Of a DNA stretch of 17,699 bases, positions 6,806 through 13,501 are shown piece after piece. The notes under the pieces were generated by a model, which saw nothing but the letters and a program-made list of their open reading frames with translations, was not told where the DNA came from and searched no databases. Position 1 is the stretch's first letter. Each line of letters begins with the position of its first letter. Both the position numbers and the translations under genes were made by a program. The DNA is from Anaerolineales bacterium UBA1429 (GTDB lineage: Bacteria > Chloroflexota > Anaerolineae > UBA1429), in NCBI GenBank assembly GCA_002329325.1, contig DCTX01000026.1, positions 166,216 through 183,914 of the forward strand, in the 5' to 3' direction.

Positions 6806-6834
6806 AGTATATCATCCTTGCCGCGACGCTGCAA
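6806..6834 (-). promoter_or_regulatory. Sigma70-type promoter of rpsF-rpsR
   Basis: On the minus strand, TTGCAG (6834-6829), a 17-nt spacer and TATACT (6811-6806) predict a start near 6799. Confidence 0.75.
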
Positions 6835-6960
6835 AAGAGCGCTACCCGGCCTTGCGCCTCGCTCTGGTCTCGGCGCGGGCGGCATGGCCGACCATTCCCA
6901 CTGCCCGGCGGGCCATCGGCCCTGCGGCGTACCGCCCTCTTTCGACCTGCGGCAACCGGT

Positions 6961-6989
6961 TGACGCGAGAGGCCAGATCGCGTATAATT
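6961..6989 (+). promoter_or_regulatory. Strong sigma70-type promoter of the MsrB gene pair
   Basis: TTGACG (6961-6966), a 17-nt spacer and a perfect TATAAT (6984-6989) predict a start near 6996 and a leader of about 38 nt that includes AGGAGG (7021-7026). Confidence 0.88.
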
Positions 6990-7033
6990 CTATATGAATC
7001 AAGTAAACATCATCCGCTTTAGGAGGTGTTGAC

Positions 7034-7471
7034 ATGCGGCGCCGAACGTTGCTTGCCGGTACGCTGGCGGCCCTGACCTTGGCGGCTTGCCGCCGACTGG
7101 GCCTGGAGGACGTGGTGGAGGCACAGGATGGCCTGGAAACCTCGTGCTCGCTCCTCTTCTCTCTGCCCGCCGGCGCCAACTGGACGGATCACTTTGAGCC
7201 CGGCGTCTACCGCTGCGCCGTATGCGGCCAGCCGCTCTTTGAGAGCCTGGCCAAGTACGATCCCGGCACCCCCTGGCCCAGCTTCTGGACGCCCATCGAG
7301 GGGGCTGTCGTGCCCGTCCGCGATCGTCAAGATGGACGCATCTCGGAGAGCGCCGTGGAGTGCAGCCGCTGCCACGCGCCCCTGGGTGATGTCTACCACG
7401 ATGGTCCGCCGCCCACGGGCTTGCGCTATTGCATCCTCTCAGCAGCCCTGACGTTTGACCCTGCATCCTGA
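7034..7471 (+). CDS. Degenerate MsrB-family lipoprotein (methionine sulfoxide reductase B-like)
   Basis: The 145-residue protein has a Tat-like lipoprotein signal: RRR at 2-4, a hydrophobic run and the lipobox LAAC with C19. An MsrB-like domain follows, with zinc pairs C61/C64 and C110/C113, 'GTPWPSFW' around W81 and the presumed catalytic C133 in 'TGLRYCILS'. Compared with its downstream neighbour, the active-site His of 'LGHVF' is Asp (D119) and the Asn after the catalytic Cys is Leu (L135). The N-terminal helical part of MsrB ('SEAEW...YRV') is missing. It may keep the fold and zinc site with weak, altered or no reductase activity. AGGAGG lies 7 nt before the ATG. It is the first gene of a probable two-gene operon, 45 bp before the intact copy. 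Confidence 0.85.
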   Translation: MRRRTLLAGTLAALTLAACRRLGLEDVVEAQDGLETSCSLLFSLPAGANWTDHFEPGVYRCAVCGQPLFESLAKYDPGTPWPSFWTPIEGAVVPVRDRQDGRISESAVECSRCHAPLGDVYHDGPPPTGLRYCILSAALTFDPAS

Positions 7472-7494
7472 GGCTCCGCCTCGGCGGGGAGCCT
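7471..7494 (+). other. Small hairpin between the two MsrB genes
   Basis: Arms AGGCTCC (7471-7477) and GGAGCCT (7488-7494) have a 10-nt loop. It starts on the last base of the first gene's stop codon. No T-run follows. It may tune expression of the second gene relative to the first. Confidence 0.35.
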
Positions 7495-7516
7495 CCCACA
7501 CGGAGGAAACGGCGCC

Positions 7517-8044
7517 ATGAAACGACGCACTATATTCGGAGCAGCTTTGGCCGCTTTGGGTTTGGCCGCCTGCCGACGGGCGGGCGTGGAACTGACCGGC
7601 GGCGCACCCCAGCCTACGCGTGAGGTAGCCAACATGAATTCTGTACGAGCAGACAAGATCGTCAAGAGCGAAGCCGAGTGGCGGGACCAGCTCACCCCCG
7701 AGCAGTATCGGGTGGCTCGGCAGGGCGGCACCGAGCTCGCCTTCCGCAACGCCTACTGGGACAACCACGAGCCCGGCCTGTATCGCTGTGTGTGTTGCGA
7801 CCTCCCCCTGTTCGACAGCGAGGCCAAGTATGACTCGGGCACCGGCTGGCCCGCCTTTACCCATCCGGTGCGCGCGGATGCCATCCTCACCCACGAGGAT
7901 CGCTCTCTGGGCATGGTGCGCACCGAGGTGCTCTGCGCCCGCTGCGACGCGCACCTGGGCCACGTGTTCGAGGATGGGCCCGCGCCCACCGGCCTGCGCT
8001 ACTGCCTCAACTCGACGGCGCTGGCCTTTGAGGCCAGGGGCTGA
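7517..8044 (+). CDS. msrB: Peptide-methionine (R)-S-oxide reductase MsrB, lipoprotein form
   Basis: The 175-residue protein has a Tat-like lipoprotein signal (MKRRTIFG then LAAC, C19), so it should be anchored outside the membrane and repair oxidised methionines in exported proteins. The MsrB domain is complete: 'SEAEWRDQLTPEQYRV', 'GTELAF', 'YWDNHEPGLYRC', zinc cysteines C91/C94 and C140/C143, 'GTGWPAF' with W111, 'LGHVFEDGPAPTG' with H149, and catalytic C163 with N165 in 'RYCLNS'. GGAGGAA precedes the ATG by about 10 nt. It shares signal, domain and orientation with the gene just upstream, which suggests tandem duplication. The electron donor that regenerates it is not encoded here. Confidence 0.95.
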   Translation: MKRRTIFGAALAALGLAACRRAGVELTGGAPQPTREVANMNSVRADKIVKSEAEWRDQLTPEQYRVARQGGTELAFRNAYWDNHEPGLYRCVCCDLPLFDSEAKYDSGTGWPAFTHPVRADAILTHEDRSLGMVRTEVLCARCDAHLGHVFEDGPAPTGLRYCLNSTALAFEARG

Positions 8045-8049
8045 AGCGC

Positions 8050-8078
8050 TTGACGCAGCGCGCGTTGGGTTGTACGCT
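8050..8078 (+). promoter_or_regulatory. Probable promoter of the aldo/keto reductase gene
   Basis: TTGACG (8050-8055), a 17-nt spacer and TACGCT (8073-8078) predict a start near 8085. The -35 is good and the -10 is weak. Confidence 0.5.
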
Positions 8079-8140
8079 GTAACGTGTTGACTAGGCCCAC
8101 CCGTGCGCGGAACAACCGCACCCGAGAAGGAGGCATGCGG

Positions 8141-8917
8141 ATGAAGACAAGGACACTACCCTCGGGCGCCGAGATGCCCCAGGTCGGGCTGGGAACCTGG
8201 ACCCTGCGGGGCGATAGCGCCGCCAACGCCGTCGCCATGGCCCTGGAGTTGGGATACCGTCACATCGACACCGCCGTCGCCTATGGCAACCATCGCCATG
8301 TGGGCGCCGGCATCCGGCGAGCGGGTGTCCCTCGCCAGGAGCTGTTCATCGTCACCAAGGTGCCGCGCGACAACCTGCGCTACGAAGAGGTGTTGGCGGC
8401 CGCTGACCAGAGTCTGGACGAATTGCAGACCGACTATCTGGACCTGTTCCTGATCCACTGGCCCAACCCCAGCGTGCCCATGCGCGAGACCTTTAGCGCC
8501 CTGGGAGAGCTGCACCGCAAGGGCATTGTGCGTGACGTGGGGGTCAGCAACTTTACCATCGACCACCTGGAGGAGGCGCAAGGCGTCACGTCGGTGCCCA
8601 TCGCCAACAACCAGGTCCTGTACCATCCCCTGCGCAATCAGGAGGCCCTGCGCCTCTATTGCCACGAGAGGGATATCGTCGTCACCTCGTACAGCCCCTT
8701 GGGGCGCGGCGAGTTCGTGCGCGATCGCACACTGCAGCGGCTGGCGGCGGCCCGGGGGCGCACCCCGGCCCAGCTTGCCCTCAAGTGGCTGGTGGACAAG
8801 GGGATCGTGGTGATCCCGCGCTCCAGTTCCCGCGAGCACCTGGCCGAGAACCTGGATCTGTTCGATTGGGAGCTGGATGACGAGGCCCTCCGCGCGCTAG
8901 ACGCCATGGAAGGCTGA
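8141..8917 (+). CDS. Aldo/keto reductase (2,5-diketo-gluconate reductase-like)
   Basis: This is a 258-residue NADPH-dependent aldehyde/ketone reductase of the (beta/alpha)8 aldo/keto reductase family. The catalytic tetrad is present: D43 in 'HIDTA', Y48 in 'AYGN', K73 in 'FIVTKVP' and H106 in 'FLIHWPNP'. 'GVSNF' and the cofactor-binding 'VIPRSSSREHLAENLDLF' also fit, the last with Arg where many members have Lys. The ATG at 8141 is preceded by AGGAGG with a 7-nt gap; an ATG at 8135 is only 1 nt from that site, and a TTG-initiated extension from 8084 has no site. Substrate is unknown. It lies 96 bp after msrB and may share a role in handling oxidative or carbonyl stress, but it seems to have its own promoter. 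Confidence 0.93.
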   Translation: MKTRTLPSGAEMPQVGLGTWTLRGDSAANAVAMALELGYRHIDTAVAYGNHRHVGAGIRRAGVPRQELFIVTKVPRDNLRYEEVLAAADQSLDELQTDYLDLFLIHWPNPSVPMRETFSALGELHRKGIVRDVGVSNFTIDHLEEAQGVTSVPIANNQVLYHPLRNQEALRLYCHERDIVVTSYSPLGRGEFVRDRTLQRLAAARGRTPAQLALKWLVDKGIVVIPRSSSREHLAENLDLFDWELDDEALRALDAMEG

Positions 8918-8943
8918 GGGCAGATTGCGGCCTGGCGAGAAGA

Positions 8944-8973
8944 AAGAACCGTGCCCCTGAGGGCACGGTTCTT
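8944..8973. terminator. Bidirectional terminator-like hairpin
   Basis: Perfect 13-bp arms AAGAACCGTGCCC (8944-8956) and GGGCACGGTTCTT (8961-8973) have a CTGA loop. It lies between the convergent aldo/keto reductase and LacI-family genes. On the minus strand the stem runs into TTCTTTCTTCTC, a fair pyrimidine tract. Confidence 0.85.
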
Positions 8974-9010
8974 ATGATTGGCTGATGACGCCCGGCGCGC
9001 AACCTGTCGC

Positions 9011-10039
9011 TCAGGCCGCCTCGCCGCTCACGGCGGCGGTGTGGGCCGAGGCCGGGCACCCGCACGAGCGCCGGATCAGCAGCTCGGTGGGCAGGACGAT
9101 CTCCCGGGGCTCCTCCTTCGGGTTGGCAATGCGCCAGAGGAGCGTCTGCACGGCCGTGCGTCCGATCTTGTCCATCGGCTGAAAGACCGAGGTCAGAGGC
9201 GGGTTCACATAGGCGCCCGTCTCCAGGCCATCGAAACCGACGACGGCCAGCTTGCCGGGCACATCATAGCCCAAGGCTTCGGCGGCCATCATGGCGCCCA
9301 GGGCGATCAGGTCGTCGGCGCAAAAGACCGCATCGGGCGGCTCGGCCAGATCCAGGAGGCCAGACATGGCCTCGTACCCGCTTTCGTGGCTATAGGCGCC
9401 CTGAACGGTATACTCGTCACCCAGCGTCATGCCATGCTTCGCCAGAACATCCTGATAGGCGCGCAGACGCGCGTTGGCATGCCGCGATACCGTCGGCCCT
9501 GTGATGTGGGCGATGCGCTGATAGCCGTGCTCGATCAGATGCTCGACGGCCTCGCAGGCCCCCGAGTAATTGTCGGCCACGACGCCATCGGCGCGCATCT
9601 CCGGCAGCAGCCTGCCGAGCACCACGACGGGCGTGCCCTGGTCCACAGCGTCATGCACCATCTCGACGCCCAGGGTCGAGCCAGAGAGGATCAGCCCATC
9701 GGTACGAGCCGCCAGCCGCAGGAGCTCATCCACATCCAGATCCGAGAGCTGCTGCACGATCAAGTGATAGCCATGTTCGCGGGCCTCGAACTCGGCTCCG
9801 CTGACGATCTTGGCGGGATATACGTTATCAAAGCGCTCGATGATAAGAGCCAGCGTGCGTGTGGATTGTAAGGCCAGGCCCTGGGCTACCGGGTTGGGCC
9901 GGTAGTTGAGCTCGTGCACGGCCTCCAGCACACGCGCCCGCGTCTCCTCTGTAACACGCGCATGCCCGCTTACGACGCGCGAGACCGTAGCAATGGATAC
10001 TTGGGCCCTCCTGGCTACATCATAAATTGTTGCTTTCAC
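9011..10039 (-). CDS. LacI-family transcriptional regulator
   Basis: The 342-residue protein has a LacI helix-turn-helix and hinge (residues 1-60: 'TIYDVARRAQVSIATVSRVV', then 'RVLEAVHELNYRPNPVAQGL') and a sugar-binding-protein-like effector domain (about 62-330: 'LILSGSTLG', 'VAVVGFDGLE' region, 'PPLTSVFQPMDKIGRTA'). The C-terminal 'LLIRRSCGCP' is common in the family. It should bind a palindromic operator as a dimer or tetramer and release it, or bind more tightly, when a small sugar-like molecule binds. The start is GTG (10039) with AGGGGGA about 5 nt upstream. No sugar transporter or hydrolase is adjacent, so target and ligand are unknown. It may control itself and the divergent gene pair starting at 10547. 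Confidence 0.95.
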   Translation of the reverse strand: MKATIYDVARRAQVSIATVSRVVSGHARVTEETRARVLEAVHELNYRPNPVAQGLALQSTRTLALIIERFDNVYPAKIVSGAEFEAREHGYHLIVQQLSDLDVDELLRLAARTDGLILSGSTLGVEMVHDAVDQGTPVVVLGRLLPEMRADGVVADNYSGACEAVEHLIEHGYQRIAHITGPTVSRHANARLRAYQDVLAKHGMTLGDEYTVQGAYSHESGYEAMSGLLDLAEPPDAVFCADDLIALGAMMAAEALGYDVPGKLAVVGFDGLETGAYVNPPLTSVFQPMDKIGRTAVQTLLWRIANPKEEPREIVLPTELLIRRSCGCPASAHTAAVSGEAA

Positions 10040-10079
10040 GGCGTCCCCCTATCCGCGGCGCGACAATGTGTTACACTCC

Positions 10080-10108
10080 ATAATACAGTATCCGTCGCGT
10101 TACTGCAA
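10080..10108 (-). promoter_or_regulatory. Proximal promoter of the LacI-family gene
   Basis: On the minus strand, TTGCAG (10108-10103), a 17-nt spacer and TATTAT (10085-10080) predict a start near 10073. The small palindrome GTGTTACAC (10068-10076) covers the start site and could be an operator. Confidence 0.7.
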
Positions 10109-10158
10109 GCCCTGCATAACGGACTGCAGAATCAACTTTACTTGCTACCCTGCGATGC

Positions 10159-10196
10159 CCTGCATCTTTCCCGGCATTCGTTGCCGGCGATGCAGG
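10159..10196. repeat. Two-step inverted repeat upstream of the LacI-family gene
   Basis: Outer arms CCTGCATC (10159-10166) and GATGCAGG (10189-10196) enclose inner arms CCGGCA (10171-10176) and TGCCGG (10182-10187) around a 5-nt loop. The pentamer CTGCA also recurs at 10103, 10112 and 10124. It could be an operator cluster, or an RNA hairpin in a transcript from the distal promoter at 10219-10246. Confidence 0.6.
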
Positions 10197-10218
10197 AAAC
10201 GCGATGTATTCCATAGTA

Positions 10219-10246
10219 TTTATACATAGGCTACTCGAAAAGTCAA
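10219..10246 (-). promoter_or_regulatory. Possible distal promoter toward the LacI-family gene
   Basis: On the minus strand, TTGACT (10246-10241), a 16-nt spacer and TATAAA (10224-10219) predict a start near 10212. A transcript from it would carry a leader of about 170 nt that includes the two-step inverted repeat. Confidence 0.5.
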
Positions 10247-10546
10247 GTTCGGGTTTCTTGAGTCTTTTTTCACAAGCGTGAGCGCATGCCCTGATGGATA
10301 GCAGCGGTTTCTCTGCTTTTCAGGTTCGCCGCAGCCTCAGGTGTACGGCCTTTTGGCCCGTGGGCAATGCCAGAGGCCGCGGCATCAGCAGGCCGCAGCC
10401 CCGCCATCGCCGCCCCCCCTACCCCAGCCCGAAGCGAGCCGTAGGAAGCGGCACGAATATCCTCATTGACGAAACCGTCGTTTCGGGCCATGATAGGGCC
10501 AGCACTGACGATCAGGCCGGGGCGTCCGGGAGGCGTCATTCCACCC
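10247..10546. other. Gene-free intergenic stretch
   Basis: I find no convincing gene here. A 100-codon minus-strand reading (10572..10270) has no ribosome-binding site, no recognisable domain and runs through the start of the plus-strand gene. The left end is AT-richer than its surroundings; 10380-10450 is C-rich and low in complexity. The only signal I can support is the weak plus-strand promoter at 10466-10494. Confidence 0.5.
10466..10494 (+). promoter_or_regulatory. Possible promoter of the zinc-ribbon/sigma4 gene
   Basis: TTGACG (10466-10471), a 17-nt spacer and CATGAT (10489-10494) predict a start near 10501. The -35 is good and the -10 is poor. Confidence 0.4.
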
Positions 10547-11173
10547 ATGTTCAAGTGTTGTATCTGCGGCAAGCAACTGGCTCAAGCCAGCTCCTTTGTC
10601 TGCGGGGCCTGCGCTCTGGAGCACGAGCTCGCCCTGCGCGAGGAGCGCTGGCCCGCCTGGGCCCGCTCCGAGCTGGCCCGCGAGAAGAGCCGTCGCCGCT
10701 TCTCCCCTAGCTATGGCGTGTCGGGCAGCGATCTCAGTTATGCGCCCTATTCGCGCCATCAAGAGAACCTCTCGTACCGGCGGGGCAACGGCGTGCGCAA
10801 GGCCCAGCCCCAGCGCCGCAAGCGCGTGGGCGCCGAGAACCTGTTCTACAGCAACGATGACGAGGGCGATGCTACGCCCGATGAGGTCTATGAGCAAATG
10901 CTGGGCAGCCTGCCGCCGACCCTCCAGGCGCGCCTCGGTCGCGGGCTGGATCTGCGGGTCGTCCTGCGTGATGCCATCGCCGCCCTACCCCTGATCTCGC
11001 AGCGAGCGATTCAGGCCTACGCCGTCGGCTTTTCCATCGCCGAGATCGCCGAGGCCGAGGGCATTCAGGAGGCCACCATGACCTGGCTGCTGGATCTCGC
11101 CCGTCAACGGCTGCGCGACATCCTGACGGAGAAGCTCGGCGCCGACGACGGGATGCGCTACCGCCCAGCCTGA
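10547..11173 (+). CDS. Zinc-ribbon protein with C-terminal sigma-region-4-like helix-turn-helix
   Basis: The 208-residue protein is of unknown function. It begins with a likely zinc ribbon, C4-x2-C7 and C19-x2-C22 ('MFKCCICGKQLAQ', 'FVCGAC'). A highly charged Arg/Tyr/Ser-rich middle (about 45-110) looks disordered. Residues about 133-197 resemble sigma70 region 4: 'LRDAIAALPLISQRAIQAYA', then 'GFSIAEIAEAEGI' and 'QEATMTWLLDLARQRLRDIL'. No sigma region 2 is present, so it should not act as a complete sigma factor; it may be a DNA-binding or RNA-polymerase-binding regulator. The ATG at 10547 has CGGGAGG about 13 nt upstream, a long gap. In-frame upstream starts (TTG at 10466, ATT at 10538) are possible but less likely. 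It is followed after 26 bp by the amidohydrolase-like gene, so the two form an operon. Confidence 0.75.
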   Translation: MFKCCICGKQLAQASSFVCGACALEHELALREERWPAWARSELAREKSRRRFSPSYGVSGSDLSYAPYSRHQENLSYRRGNGVRKAQPQRRKRVGAENLFYSNDDEGDATPDEVYEQMLGSLPPTLQARLGRGLDLRVVLRDAIAALPLISQRAIQAYAVGFSIAEIAEAEGIQEATMTWLLDLARQRLRDILTEKLGADDGMRYRPA

Positions 11174-11199
11174 CCGCTCGCCCTGCAAGGAGGCCCGCC

Positions 11200-12003
11200 G
11201 TGATCGTCGAGTGGAATGCGCACATGTTCTCCAACGATCTGGAGCGCTATCCCTTTCACCCCCAGGCCGTCTACCGGCCCCAGCCAGAGCGCCTCTCGCC
11301 CGATCCGGTGGGCGCCTACCTGGCCCGCATGGAGGCTGTGGGCATCGATCGCGCCGTGTTGGTGCAGCCCGAGCCCTATGGCGACAACCATCGCCTGATC
11401 CGCGATTGCCTGGCCCGCGATGAGGAGCGCCTCAAGGCCACTTGCCTGTTCTTCCCCCACGACCCCGACGCGCCGACCAAGCTCAAGGCCCTGGTGGCCC
11501 GCGAGCCGCGCATCGTGGCCCTGCGCTTTCACGCCCACCGCGGCAAAGAGCAGTACCTGGATAGCTTTGACGAGCTGGCCGTGCGCGACCTGTGGCGCTG
11601 CGCCGGGGAGCTGGGCCTCGTCATCGAGCTGCACATCGGCCCCGACTATGCGCGGCAGGTGGCCCGCGTTCTGGACGAGTACCCCGACTTTCCCGTGTTG
11701 ATCGACCACCTCGCCGAGCCCCAGTTCGGCACCTCGGACGAGTACGATGACGTGTTGGCCCTGGCCGAGTACCCCTGCGTGACGATCAAGCTCTCCGGGC
11801 TCACCCACTGCTCTCGCACAGAAGAGCCCCACATGGACCTCAAGCCCCTGGTGACCCGCATCGCCCGGGCTTTTGGCCCCGAGCGCCTGGCCTGGAGCAG
11901 CGGCTCGCCGCATCTGATCGTGGATAGCCTGCTGGACGGCTGGTCAGAGGCGGAGCGCGCTCAGGTCAAGGGGCTGAATCTGGCGCGACTGGCCGGGTTC
12001 TAG
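11200..12003 (+). CDS. Amidohydrolase-family (PF04909-like) protein with altered metal site
   Basis: The 267-residue predicted TIM-barrel protein resembles 2-pyrone-4,6-dicarboxylate and lactone hydrolases of the amidohydrolase-2 group. Family features are 'PVGAYLARMEAVGIDRAVLV', 'ALRFHAH', 'VIELHIGPDYARQVARVLDE', 'FPVLIDHLAEP', 'VTIKLSGL' and the terminal 'AFGPERLAW'. The usual ligands are only partly present. The N-terminal HxH is H8-M-F10; H145 and H170 of strands 5 and 6 are kept; and the strand-8 Asp of 'GSDxP' is G235 in 'WSSGSPH'. It may be non-catalytic or use a different mechanism. The GTG start has AAGGAGG 6 nt upstream. It is the second gene after the zinc-ribbon/sigma4 gene. Cytoplasmic; no signal peptide. 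Confidence 0.85.
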   Translation: MIVEWNAHMFSNDLERYPFHPQAVYRPQPERLSPDPVGAYLARMEAVGIDRAVLVQPEPYGDNHRLIRDCLARDEERLKATCLFFPHDPDAPTKLKALVAREPRIVALRFHAHRGKEQYLDSFDELAVRDLWRCAGELGLVIELHIGPDYARQVARVLDEYPDFPVLIDHLAEPQFGTSDEYDDVLALAEYPCVTIKLSGLTHCSRTEEPHMDLKPLVTRIARAFGPERLAWSSGSPHLIVDSLLDGWSEAERAQVKGLNLARLAGF

Positions 12004-12108
12004 CCACTGCAGCGATCTTGGCGCCGAGGCTGGCGCGCTCCCTGGCGCGGGCGCGGCGATCGCCCCGATTGGCGGCGCGGACCTATGGCTTTTGCCGCCA
12101 AGGGGCGC

Positions 12109-12114
12109 TATAAT
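12109..12114 (+). promoter_or_regulatory. -10 element of the 440-residue protein gene
   Basis: A perfect TATAAT lies at 12109-12114, with a predicted start near 12121 and a leader of about 54 nt. The hexamer 17 nt upstream (TGGCTT, 12086-12091) is a poor -35, so an activator or another sigma factor may be needed. Confidence 0.5.
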
Positions 12115-12174
12115 GGAGACACTGCAAGCCTGCCTGTCGCCCCGTCACCATAACCGACCGGCACAGGAGAGCGC

Positions 12175-13497
12175 ATGGACAGATCGCGCACCAAAGAGCG
12201 CCCGCAGGAAAAGACGCGCCGCACGCAGCCCCCGGCCCCTTCCTACGGGGAGAGTGCGGCAGGCCCCATCGCTGTGGAGGCGCCTGCTCCGGCGTATTCC
12301 CAGGGCCTCCCCAAAGGGCCCGGAGCGTCTCGGCGCGCCCTGCTCCGCCAGGTCGCCCGCACCGGAGGCAACCGCGCCGCCTACGAGATGGCCCGGCGCC
12401 TGGGAGCCGAGCCCCCCACCACGTCGCCGCAGCGGGCCGAGCCCACTGTGCGCCGCGATGATGGCGACGACGCTGAAGAGGTAACCCACGAGTATTTCGG
12501 GCTCTCCGACGTGCAGGCCATTCGCGGGCGCATGCAGACGCGCTTCTTGCGGGCCCAGAACTATGCCCAGGAGGGCGTGCGCACCGGCGACGCCGTCCGG
12601 TCGTCGTTGCTGCGGCTCTCGACCCAGTACAGCCGGGCGTGGGACCGCTACTCGCGGGTGGTCGGGGCGGCCCGCGCCGAGGCCCAGAACCAGCAGGACT
12701 GGATGAACATCTGCGTCGGGATCGGCGTGGGCGTCTTGCTGGGCGTAGGGGCGGCCTTTCTGCTGCCCTCCACCGCCGCCGGGGCCTTTGCCATCACGCT
12801 GAACGAAGCGGCCATCGCGGGCGCCTCCGCGGCCGGGCAGGCCGTCGGCGGCGCCGTCCTCACCTCGGGCATCACCTCTGTCTTCCGCGTAGAGGGGACC
12901 GACCTCTCGCCGGAGGGCATGGAGCCGGCCGTGCTGCAGATGGCCATCTGGCGGCGCGCCGCCGAGGTATATCGCGACGCCGTGCGCTTTGTGCCCACGG
13001 CCACCAATCTGCACCTCTTGGCCATGGCCAGCGAGTACCTCGCCGGCCAAATCCGCATTCGCGTGGCCGGCGGCGACGTGGACATGACCGACGACGCCAT
13101 GCTCGATCTGCTGGAGACGTTGACCCGCGCCGACAACGCCATGAGCCGCGTGGATAGGGCTCTTCAGGAAGCCATCGCTTCGCTGCAGCAGACCCGGCGC
13201 AGCCTCACGAGGGGCCTGCCCCCCAACTATCGCTCTCGCGAGATGGAGCAGGATATCTGGGTGCTCTGGATGTCCCGCCTCCGGCCCAGCCAGTACAACA
13301 TCCTGGACCTGGATGCCATCGAGGACTATTTGCACGGCGATATCGGCATCCTGGGCCCCAATAGCCTCCTGGGCGTGGACTTTGGGACTGTCTGGACCAG
13401 CGCCGCCGACGAGCGCAATGCCGCGGAGGCGGCCCAGCGCCGCGCCGCCGAGGTTCAGGCGCGCTTTCGCCAGCTTCAGGGCGGCGGAGGTCGCTGA
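12175..13497 (+). CDS. Unknown protein with N-terminal GNRA motif and Gly/Ala-rich hydrophobic segment
   Basis: The 440-residue protein is not recognised as a named family. Residues 1-50 are disordered and rich in Arg, Pro and Ala. Residues 54-76 form a helix-like block ending 'ARTGGNRAAYEMARRLGA'. It resembles the 'LQRxxGNRAVxxL' motif near the N-terminus of many proteins encoded with extracellular contractile injection systems (DUF4157-type). Residues about 108-175 are helical and polar. Residues 176-236 are long, hydrophobic and glycine-zipper-like ('ICVGIGVGVLLGVGAAFLL', later 'AIAGASAAGQAVGGAV'). Residues about 245-440 are mostly helical with no known catalytic motif; the tail (about 415-435) is an Ala/Arg/Glu helix. 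There is no signal peptide. AGGAG lies 5 nt before the ATG. It is monocistronic and convergent with the Mut7-C gene. A membrane-inserting effector is one idea, not shown. Confidence 0.8.
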   Translation: MDRSRTKERPQEKTRRTQPPAPSYGESAAGPIAVEAPAPAYSQGLPKGPGASRRALLRQVARTGGNRAAYEMARRLGAEPPTTSPQRAEPTVRRDDGDDAEEVTHEYFGLSDVQAIRGRMQTRFLRAQNYAQEGVRTGDAVRSSLLRLSTQYSRAWDRYSRVVGAARAEAQNQQDWMNICVGIGVGVLLGVGAAFLLPSTAAGAFAITLNEAAIAGASAAGQAVGGAVLTSGITSVFRVEGTDLSPEGMEPAVLQMAIWRRAAEVYRDAVRFVPTATNLHLLAMASEYLAGQIRIRVAGGDVDMTDDAMLDLLETLTRADNAMSRVDRALQEAIASLQQTRRSLTRGLPPNYRSREMEQDIWVLWMSRLRPSQYNILDLDAIEDYLHGDIGILGPNSLLGVDFGTVWTSAADERNAAEAAQRRAAEVQARFRQLQGGGGR

Positions 13498-13501
13498 GAG
13501 C

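Noticed and set aside
6702..6815. Upstream extension of rpsF to an ATG at 6815
   Set aside because: It overlaps the predicted -10 element, and the TTG at 6701 has an ideal Shine-Dalgarno and fits the S6 family start.
10270..10572. Minus-strand 100-codon frame between the LacI-family and zinc-ribbon genes
   Set aside because: No ribosome-binding site, no domain, and it overlaps the start of the plus-strand gene.
12034..12049. Weak hairpin CGCGC/GCGCG after the amidohydrolase gene
   Set aside because: Only 5-bp arms in very GC-rich sequence and no T-run; not enough to call a terminator.
12055..12064. Palindrome GGCGATCGCC, containing the HIP1-like octamer GCGATCGC
   Set aside because: I noticed a single copy and it is expected by chance in GC-rich DNA; no sign of a cyanobacterium.
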